Positions 37,102 through 43,683 of a DNA stretch of 64,000 bases are shown here, piece by piece. How positions within the stretch are numbered: the first letter of the stretch is position 1; each line of letters begins with the position of its first letter. Location: NCBI GenBank assembly GCA_041741535.1, contig JBGSJV010000121.1, forward strand, positions 16,556-80,555, given 5' to 3'. Under the pieces are notes generated by a model. The model was not told the DNA's origin. It made no database searches and worked only from the letters and a program-made list of their open reading frames with translations. Source of the DNA: M30B19 sp041741535. GTDB lineage: Bacteria; Planctomycetota; Planctomycetia; Pirellulales; Pirellulaceae. The position numbers were made by a program, and so were the translations under genes.

Positions 37102-37530
37102 GTGAAAAAACTAAGTACGGTACTAATGTGTGTCGGAGTGGCGTTGATCGCCTACAGTGGTTGGCAAGTTTATCACGCCGGAATTGATCCCCAGACATTG
37201 GTCGAAATAGATTGGCCGACCCCTGCGACCGCAACCGTCGGCGAAGAGACTGCTGCGCCGATTATGCTCACGAATCGCAGTTGGAACACCGCCCGAATTG
37301 TCGGTTTGAATCACTGCTGAGGATTAAATTGCGTGTTTCGGTCTGAAACACCCATTCCTGTTTCAATCCCTGCCGGTGGAACACTGGCGGTGAATCTCGT
37401 GATGCAGAACCACGAAGCTGGTGAATACGAACAGCCAGCAACGTTTTATTTGGAAGTCGACGGACAACTCATCGAAAAATCCGTGTCGCTGAAAGGCCAA
37501 GCGGCTCCCGCACTAGAACAAAAACCATGA
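37102..37530 (+). CDS. Candidate selenoprotein: membrane-anchored DUF1573-like protein with Cys-Sec-Gly-Leu-Asn-Cys
   Basis: The frame starts at GTG 37102 (GAGG 6 nt upstream). It runs through an in-frame TGA at 37318-37320 to a terminal TGA at 37528-37530, giving 142 residues with the internal TGA as residue 73. Residues 5-22 form a membrane anchor. A beta-sandwich follows in which RIVGLNHC-[TGA]-GLNC (65-77) is in the place of RVVGGGTSCTC in the MauE fusion at 33190. Flanking segments also correspond: VGEETAAPIMLTNRS matches PGQSYETFVTLRNR before the motif, and VSIPAGGTLAVNL matches LEIPANSRRELAV after it. A SECIS-like hairpin follows the TGA. I infer insertion of selenocysteine, giving a redox-active C-U-x-x-x-C motif facing the periplasm. 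The alternative is a recent nonsense mutation. No sel genes are in the window. Confidence 0.75.
37333..37351 (+). promoter_or_regulatory. Bacterial SECIS-like hairpin
   Basis: A perfect 7-bp stem, GTGTTTC (37333-37339) pairing with GAAACAC (37345-37351), closes the 5-nt loop GGTCT. The stem begins 12 nt after the in-frame TGA and the loop GGU is 20-22 nt after it. In E. coli fdhF, from memory, the upper stem begins 11 nt after UGA and the loop also contains GGUCU, where G and U contact SelB. The bulged U of fdhF is absent here. Confidence 0.75.
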
Positions 37531-37604
37531 CCGTTCGTGTAATCGAATCTTCCACTTAGGATACCCTACTGCCTCACAGTGCGGGAATGTTAGGCAGGAA
37601 GATC

Positions 37605-38012
37605 GGGACGGGAAAATGGTAACCGTTCGCGGCCAAACGCGGGCCGCCGCAAATTTGGCGGTTAGAACCGTGATTTATCGCGAAACTGGAATCCGCCAAA
37701 CTAGCTGTGGCCACGCGGTTAACCAACTTTACAGACTGAAGGGACTGGAAAATGGTAGCCGTTCACGGCCAAACGCGGGCCGCCGCAAATTTGGCGGTCA
37801 GAACCGTGATTTATCGCGAAGCTGGAATCCGCCAAACTTGCTCTGGCCACGCGGTTAACCAACTTTACAGACTGAACGGACGGGAAAATGGTAGCCGTTC
37901 ACGGCCAAACGCGGGCCGCCGCAAATTTGGCGGTTAGAACCGTGATTTATCGCGAAGCTGGAATCCGCCAAACTAGCTCTGGCCACGCGGTTAACCAACT
38001 TTACAGACTGAA
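37605..38012. repeat. 136-bp tandem repeat, three copies
   Basis: Units anchored on GGAAAATGGTA at 37611, 37747 and 37883 repeat at exactly 136 bp, with a few substitutions per unit. The array ends after the third AACTTTACAGACTGAA at 38012. Each unit contains the inverted pair CCGCC-GCAAATTT-GGCGG. As 136 is not a multiple of three, the array is unlikely to encode protein. Together with the 15-bp array it fills the gap 37531-38356. Confidence 0.9.
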
Positions 38013-38153
38013 TGCGTGAACGATTACGCAAAATGATTGGTTGCAAAACCAAGCTCATATTCGCACGGCTTTAGTGCTCTGGTCCTCAGTCTCTTATCTT
38101 CTATCGTCTGACACGAGTGCTCGTGCTGTTATTCCTATGACCTGATTCTTGAG

Positions 38154-38348
38154 ATCGTCCTGCCCTCAATCTTCCTGCCCACAATCTTCCTGACCTCAAT
38201 CTTCCTGCCCTCAATCTTCCTGCCCACAATCTTCCTGCCCTCAATCTTCCTGCCCACAATCTTCCTGCCCTCAATCTTCCTGCCCTCAATCTTCCTGCCC
38301 TCAATCTTCCTGCCCTCAATCTTCCTGCCCTCAATCTTCCTGCCCACA
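38154..38348. repeat. 15-bp minisatellite, about 13 units
   Basis: The unit is TCAATCTTCCTGCCC, with variants having ACA for TCA or GACC for GCCC. It ends 8 bp before the stop codon of the ygfZ-like gene. Because the unit is a multiple of three, the array is open in more than one frame on the minus strand (pentapeptides RAGRL or GRKIE). I see no start, ribosome site or domain, so I call it non-coding. Confidence 0.9.
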
Positions 38349-38356
38349 CCGCCGCG

Positions 38357-39391
38357 TTAAACGATCTGGCTGATCTTGTGGGGCAGGGGAGTTTCGTTCA
38401 CGTACAACTGCCAATGGGCTCCGCCGCTGCGTTGAAACTCTTCGACCGCCGAGGAGCGAAGTCGCGCGAGCGCTTTGTCGCCGCCCATGGATGTCAATTG
38501 CCCCACAGTTTGTTGGGAAGTGCGAATGGTGACTTCTTCATTTGGTGCGGATGACGTTGGGCTGGTCAGGTCCTTCGGCCAGTCCCGATCCAGAGTCAAG
38601 GTTCGCAGGTTCCAATTGACGTGGCCCATCGCATCCAACCTAGCAACGGTTTCCTGGCCCAGATAACAACCCTTCGTAAAACTGATCGCAAAATCATCGC
38701 GCAACAACTCTTGAGGCAAGGTCGTCGCGGTCGTATCTTGACCGACAATGGGAACCCTCGCGGAGATTCGCCATTGATGGTAGTCGCTCACGGTGTGGCC
38801 AAGCCATGGACCAGCACTGGAAAGGGCATTTCGCCACGGTGACGCCTCATCCACGATTTCCGACATCTCGAACTTGTCGGAGGTTATCAACCAGGCCGCT
38901 CCGCCAGGCGCTTGCCAGACGCTCCATGGAGCGCGCGACTGCGTCAGCGATGGGTCCGCGCCGGAATCATCGCAAACAAGTTGGCCAAGGATCGGTGCGA
39001 TTGTTTCAGAAGCGCTGCTGACAAGTTCGCGCGACATTTGACTCGAGTCCTCGGAATTCGGAACGCGACCGATCAACCAGGCACGCACCGGCCAGGGCGA
39101 CAAACGCACATCTTCCGAAAACAAATAAGCGTCCAAGTGCTGGATGACTTGGTCGGCAGTTGGACCGGATAACATCAGCGACAAGGTATTATCGCCCAGG
39201 ATCCCGGTTCCCCAAGCGAAGACTTGACCCTTCGGATTCAGCAGCATCAATTCCCGCGTTTGACCAGGAACGAGTCGTTTCAAATCGGCCGTACAAAAGT
39301 TATTGAGAAACTTGACGACATCTTTGCCAACCAAACGGACATAGCTCCAACCGATGGTGGGAGCAACCCAACCTAAGTCCTGCGCGCTCAT
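38357..39391 (-). CDS. ygfZ: YgfZ/GcvT-like folate-binding protein
   Basis: The 344-residue protein shows the COG0354 signature KGCYLGQE (K240-G-C242) with the essential cysteine. It has the GcvT-like N-terminal fold, with a segment LNNFCTADLKRL and LLNPKGQVFAWGTGIL. YgfZ uses tetrahydrofolate and supports assembly or repair of some Fe-S enzymes. The ATG at 39391 overlaps the stop of the upstream gene as ATGA, so translation is coupled. The stop is followed closely by the 15-bp minisatellite. The family assignment is firm; its in vivo clients are unknown. Confidence 0.88.
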   Translation of the reverse strand: MSAQDLGWVAPTIGWSYVRLVGKDVVKFLNNFCTADLKRLVPGQTRELMLLNPKGQVFAWGTGILGDNTLSLMLSGPTADQVIQHLDAYLFSEDVRLSPWPVRAWLIGRVPNSEDSSQMSRELVSSASETIAPILGQLVCDDSGADPSLTQSRAPWSVWQAPGGAAWLITSDKFEMSEIVDEASPWRNALSSAGPWLGHTVSDYHQWRISARVPIVGQDTTATTLPQELLRDDFAISFTKGCYLGQETVARLDAMGHVNWNLRTLTLDRDWPKDLTSPTSSAPNEEVTIRTSQQTVGQLTSMGGDKALARLRSSAVEEFQRSGGAHWQLYVNETPLPHKISQIV

Positions 39392-40617
39392 TCGTGAATT
39401 CTCCAACGATCCGCATCTCGGATCACGGCCAAGTCAGGACTTCTATTTATAAGTTTCTGGAATTCCGCCAAGGATTCGATGGCCCCCAAGCCCAACTCTT
39501 CCACTTCATTGGCATCCAAGTCGCTCGCCAAAAATATCGGACGATGCCGAGTGACCTCTTCGATGATTTCGATCAAGCGAGACTTCTCGCTGCTGCGTTT
39601 TCGAGCGCTGCCCAGCGGTTGGCTGGACCGTCCGACGCCTGGAGCCAGCCACAAGATGATGGGAGCTTGGTCCGAGGACAGTGCCACAGCATTCTCGATC
39701 GCCCGGCGCACGCGATCCCACAGTCCCATGTCGTAATGCGCTTCCAAAGTCGCCAGAACCGCCGCGTGTTGCGCGGGTGCCGCGGTCCACAAGGCCTTCA
39801 AACGTTGTTTGGCATAATGCTGAATCGCTGGTCGCAAACCTGCCACAACTTCTCCCTGTTCACCACCGGGCGCCGGAATGACGCCGATCATCAAGAAAGG
39901 ACAGACCAGGTTTTCGGCTTCTTTGGCTTCTTCGCATTGCTCGGCTTGATGTCCACGCAAACGATCTTGAGTTTCGGCCGAGGACCAAGTTGGGTAGATT
40001 GAACCCGACAGGGTGAGTGCTTCGTCGCGATTCAACAACACAATGGGGATCACCACATCGGCTTCGACCAAGTGCTTGTTCAAGTAAATCGGAAAGTTGT
40101 GTCGTGAGACTCCGACCATGGCCAACGATTCTGGATCATCCGCGTGATGTTCGATTTGACAAATATGGGCCTGATCGTTGGCCATGACAATCGGTTCGGC
40201 CAAGGCCGCCGTCGGTCCCAAGATCTTGATATCCGCGAATCGAACTCCTTGGGCCACCAACAAATGAACCAAGCCGGTAACGATTGCCCGTGAACCAGGA
40301 ACATCCGGCCCGACACTGATGGCGACACTATCGCCGGGGTAAACCGCGTCGGGCAATGGCGGTGCTTCCAATGGAGCCACCAAGGCCGCCACCAATTTGT
40401 CGTGCCATGTCCCGTCGGTTTCATCCCCAGACGAACGAACCGCTCCGGTCGCTCCGAGCATCATGAGGCCCGGATGGTCAAGGATCACACGCATCCAATC
40501 TGAAAAATTTGCGTCGTTCGACAAGGAAATGGACCCACCGAGAGAGATAGTTGACCTGGGCCAGCGTTCCAGCAACTCTGCCCAGACGTTCACGATTGTG
40601 CCGGATTTTCCAACCAC
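39388..40617 (-). CDS. LarA-like (DUF2088) protein, divergent
   Basis: The 409-residue cytosolic protein matches by eye the N-terminal layout of nickel-dependent lactate racemase family proteins: VAISVGPDVPGSRAIVTGLVHLLVAQGV, then the ILGPT turn, then a block EHHADDPESLAMVGVSRHNFPIYLNKHLVEADVVI. The TGxHR-like loop and the glycine-rich GFSGG region that position the nickel-pincer cofactor in LarA are not visible, so racemase activity is doubtful. It begins at a GTG at 40617, though a later start is possible. It overlaps ygfZ by four bases, so the two are cotranscribed. It may bind an alpha-hydroxy acid. Confidence 0.65.
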   Translation of the reverse strand: MVGKSGTIVNVWAELLERWPRSTISLGGSISLSNDANFSDWMRVILDHPGLMMLGATGAVRSSGDETDGTWHDKLVAALVAPLEAPPLPDAVYPGDSVAISVGPDVPGSRAIVTGLVHLLVAQGVRFADIKILGPTAALAEPIVMANDQAHICQIEHHADDPESLAMVGVSRHNFPIYLNKHLVEADVVIPIVLLNRDEALTLSGSIYPTWSSAETQDRLRGHQAEQCEEAKEAENLVCPFLMIGVIPAPGGEQGEVVAGLRPAIQHYAKQRLKALWTAAPAQHAAVLATLEAHYDMGLWDRVRRAIENAVALSSDQAPIILWLAPGVGRSSQPLGSARKRSSEKSRLIEIIEEVTRHRPIFLASDLDANEVEELGLGAIESLAEFQKLINRSPDLAVIRDADRWRIHE

Positions 40618-40752
40618 TTACAATCGGACGGCATGTTCTGCCGATCGACCGGATCGTAACACGAGCGGCAGCCGGATGCCAGCCTTTGCCTTTGGCGGGA
40701 CGATAAGTTGCGAAGCAACGGAGTCGCTGAAATCCATAGCAGGTGATGGTAC

Positions 40753-42306
40753 GTGAATTCACAACAGATTTTTTTTCAGCTCACTTTGTGCCTGCTGTTC
40801 GCAGTCGGGTTGCTGGGTTGTGGTGGCACGGACATTGCAGGGCCGCAACCCCAGGTCGCTGAACAATCGGGGCTCAAGTCCAATGCCTTCGACGTTTTGA
40901 AACAACAGCGAGCATGGGAGACGGGCGACGTCGAGGCCAAGACTCAACAACTCTGGGACGATGTCCAAAAATTCTACGCAGGTTTGAATCGTTACAGCGA
41001 TCGGGCACAAGTTCAACTGCGATACGAATTGCTGGGGAACGTGATGTTCGAAGCGATGCCGGTTACTGTGTCGTTCGATCGTGAATCGGGCGCTTGGGAG
41101 AGCCAATTCTTTCGCACGCATTTGTATGGGGACACTCAATATCATGTCATGACCGTGAAAGAAGCAGCGACAAATCACCTGGATCGACAAGTCAAATTAC
41201 TGGCGCAGTCGAAGGAGCCAAGACAACTGGCGGAAGGCGATCCCGTCGCCCAGATCTACCTGAGCGGCGCGACGGACCTTCCGCTGAGCGAACCGGCCAT
41301 GACGCAACTCGCATTGTTGCTGCCGCAGATGGAATGGCTGTCCGACCAGCGACGTGCTCCATCGACTTCGGGAGGCAGTAAAGAACCAGAGGTCGAATCC
41401 AAACCACTTCCCAAGTGCCGTTATCAGGGCTGGGCCGTTTACAACGATTTCCGCTGTGTAAAATTATCGCGGATTTGGTACGGGTACGAAACGGAATTTT
41501 GGATCGATGTCGACGCCAAACTCATCCGCAAAATGGTACTCTCGAAATCGATGCTGCATGGGGAACTGGCGGAGACCCCGGAAGTACGGGGCTTGGAACT
41601 GCAGATTGACTTCACTGAAATTGCTACCGGCGCGGACGCTCGGTCCCCGCAAGGATTCGCCAGCTTTCCTGCGGATCGAACGGTGCAGCGCTTGGTCAAG
41701 ATCCCTGAGGCATTTCCTTCGCCTTGGATCGGACGGGTTTCGCCCATCTTGATCTTGAAGTCGCAGGAGAACGCAACGTTGCAGTTGCCTACGAGCCAGC
41801 GTCCCACGGTTGCTCTGTTCTTGTCGCAGATAGACGTCAATGCGGCGTGGTGGCATGCATTGTCCAGCACCGCAACACATTCGAATTTGAGTACCGCGAC
41901 CGTTGCCCTTATTTTGGATGGCATCGACACGCAACCTCGAACGACCAATGTCGCGCACCGTCCACATGCGGCGACGAACCCGTTTCTCGTACCAAATGGT
42001 GCCGAAGCTTGGCAAACCATCGGTTTGAATCAAGGCCGCTGGCTGGTCATTTGGGATGCCCATGGGATGGTCCAATACGTTGGACCGGCTGAAATCGACA
42101 ATTTAAGCGATACAATCGTCAAAGTTTTACAACGAATTCAACAGGGAGAAGCGATTGGCGAAGAGATGATCCGCGAATACCAGAACTTCTACACCAACTA
42201 TTTGGCCCAGTTGGACGCGGATCGAGCCACGACCTTGCCGGAGCGAGTCGGTGGTCCGCTTCGTGAATCTTTACCAAATAATCGCCCCAGCCCGGACAAC
42301 CCCTAA
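40753..42306 (+). CDS. Lipoprotein of unknown function
   Basis: The GTG start at 40753 has AGGTGA 8 nt upstream. The 517-residue product has a lipoprotein signal with lipobox LLGC, and the mature protein starts with Cys23. A helical region (about 40-170), a beta-rich region (about 215-320) and a C-terminal region resembling a thioredoxin-like fold follow, but without a CxxC. Segments such as GRWLVIWDAHGMVQYVGP (about 430-447) fit that reading. It diverges from the LarA-like gene. No family recognised. Confidence 0.72.
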   Translation: MNSQQIFFQLTLCLLFAVGLLGCGGTDIAGPQPQVAEQSGLKSNAFDVLKQQRAWETGDVEAKTQQLWDDVQKFYAGLNRYSDRAQVQLRYELLGNVMFEAMPVTVSFDRESGAWESQFFRTHLYGDTQYHVMTVKEAATNHLDRQVKLLAQSKEPRQLAEGDPVAQIYLSGATDLPLSEPAMTQLALLLPQMEWLSDQRRAPSTSGGSKEPEVESKPLPKCRYQGWAVYNDFRCVKLSRIWYGYETEFWIDVDAKLIRKMVLSKSMLHGELAETPEVRGLELQIDFTEIATGADARSPQGFASFPADRTVQRLVKIPEAFPSPWIGRVSPILILKSQENATLQLPTSQRPTVALFLSQIDVNAAWWHALSSTATHSNLSTATVALILDGIDTQPRTTNVAHRPHAATNPFLVPNGAEAWQTIGLNQGRWLVIWDAHGMVQYVGPAEIDNLSDTIVKVLQRIQQGEAIGEEMIREYQNFYTNYLAQLDADRATTLPERVGGPLRESLPNNRPSPDNP

Positions 42307-42528
42307 ACCCGGAATTTTGTGAGTTGGCGGCACGTTCCGATTAATCGGCTCAACACTTGCGAGAAGCAGAAGCGGTCAACAACTTTCGATCGGCCCTTCG
42401 AGTTGAGTCGGCCGAAAAACACAAGGCGCAAAGGTCCGAGACCGAGCATTGACGTCCTTTGGGCATCGGAAATTCAAAGACCCAATTTTGTTCTCGCGTT
42501 GGATTGAGACGCGACAGGAGTAACACAA

Positions 42529-43488
42529 ATGAGCAAGACATTAAAAAGCAGTTGGATCGCCTGCGCGGCCCTCGCCTGTTTCGCGATCTTTACCGGAAGC
42601 CAAACCGTTGTGGCTCAATCGGATTGCGGCTGCAATCAAGCAGGGCCCACTCAAGGTTACTCTCTAGACAATTATGGCGCGTCGCCATGTGACAACGGCT
42701 GCGGAACGGGGACGTTCATGGGACGACTCCGCAACGCGTTTAGCTGCGATTCGAAGTTCCGCCCAGGATTGTGGGACGGCTATTGTGATGAACGCGTGGC
42801 ATGTGATCGCAGCCTTCCGCGGTTTGGATTTGGTTGCGGCACCGGCAACGGTTGCGGAGAAGCCGTCGCCACGAGTGACTGCGGTACAGCAGCTGCAGAT
42901 GGTTGTGGCACTGGTTGTGGCACTGGTTGTGGTGCGGGCCGTTGCAACTTTTTCGGAAGTCATCATTTCTCGGGCTGCAGCCTACGTCGCAACTGTGGCC
43001 TCGGCCGAGGTCTGCGGATGTTCCAGTTTCCTCAAGCTGCAGGATGTGGATCCGGTGCGTACGGTTTGCCCAGCGATTGCGGTTGCGGAGTGGATGAAGC
43101 GGCGGTTGCTGCTCCTGGCTGCGACAGCGGGTGCAATACCGGAGGATGCAATTCTGGTGGGTGCAGCATCTTTGGACTGAAGCACAACTGCTTTCGCAAC
43201 GACGGACATTTCTTCGGTTGCTTGAGTCGACATGGCCATCGTCATGGCTTGTTCTCGGGACACGATGGGTGCGGCTGCGGTTTGTTTAACGGACTTCGCG
43301 GCAAGTTGGCTGGGTTCGGCTCTTGTGGCAGTGGCCATTGTCAAAACGGCTGCGAAATGAACTCTTACGAAGTTGGTTGCGGTTCGGATATCGCCCAACC
43401 CCAACCCGTCGAAGCTCCAACAGTTCCGGCTCAACCAGCCGAGACTCAACCTGCTCAAACAGCACCAGCCGAAGTTAGCGCCAACTAG
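42529..43488 (+). CDS. Exported Cys/Gly-rich protein, possible cell-envelope component
   Basis: AGGAG precedes the ATG. The 319-residue product has a signal peptide (to about residue 30) and about 31 cysteines in the mature part, mostly in DCGCG, GTGCGTGC and GGCNSGGC-type repeats, with two histidine-rich stretches (SHHFSGC, SRHGHRHGLFSGHDGC). The C-terminal 40 residues are Pro/Ala/Gln-rich. Proteins of this kind occur in planctomycetes, whose envelopes were long described as rich in disulfide-linked protein; a metal-binding role is also possible. A strong intrinsic terminator follows 50 bp after the stop. Confidence 0.8.
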   Translation: MSKTLKSSWIACAALACFAIFTGSQTVVAQSDCGCNQAGPTQGYSLDNYGASPCDNGCGTGTFMGRLRNAFSCDSKFRPGLWDGYCDERVACDRSLPRFGFGCGTGNGCGEAVATSDCGTAAADGCGTGCGTGCGAGRCNFFGSHHFSGCSLRRNCGLGRGLRMFQFPQAAGCGSGAYGLPSDCGCGVDEAAVAAPGCDSGCNTGGCNSGGCSIFGLKHNCFRNDGHFFGCLSRHGHRHGLFSGHDGCGCGLFNGLRGKLAGFGSCGSGHCQNGCEMNSYEVGCGSDIAQPQPVEAPTVPAQPAETQPAQTAPAEVSAN

Positions 43489-43537
43489 TCTTGGTGTTTC
43501 TTCAGACGAAGGCAGTTGCATTGGGTCTTGAATTCCG

Positions 43538-43567
43538 AAAGCCCGCCGAATTGGCGGGCTTTTTTAT
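43538..43567 (+). terminator. Intrinsic terminator of the Cys-rich protein gene
   Basis: AAAGCCCGCC, loop GAATT and GGCGGGCTTT form a 10-bp stem running into TTTATTT. Confidence 0.95.
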
Positions 43568-43683
43568 TTGAATTTCATTGCCTCGAGCGTTGTCGTTTTG
43601 AAGAAATGCCGAAGCTGCGTTTGCCAAGACGCAAATGGTTCCCGGTGGCTCCACGTTTTGACAAGCGTCGCTACATCTTGGGC

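Noticed and set aside
37102..37320. Truncated pseudogene ending at the TGA
   Set aside because: Homology to the MauE fusion domain continues on the other side of the TGA and a SECIS-like hairpin is in place, so a selenoprotein is the better reading. A pseudogene remains possible.
37605..38348. CRISPR array
   Set aside because: The repeats are directly tandem (136 bp and 15 bp) without unique spacers, and no cas gene is near.
38101..38349. Minus-strand protein of RAGRL/WAGRL pentapeptide repeats
   Set aside because: It is a translation of the 15-bp minisatellite, open in another frame as well, with no ribosome site or domain.
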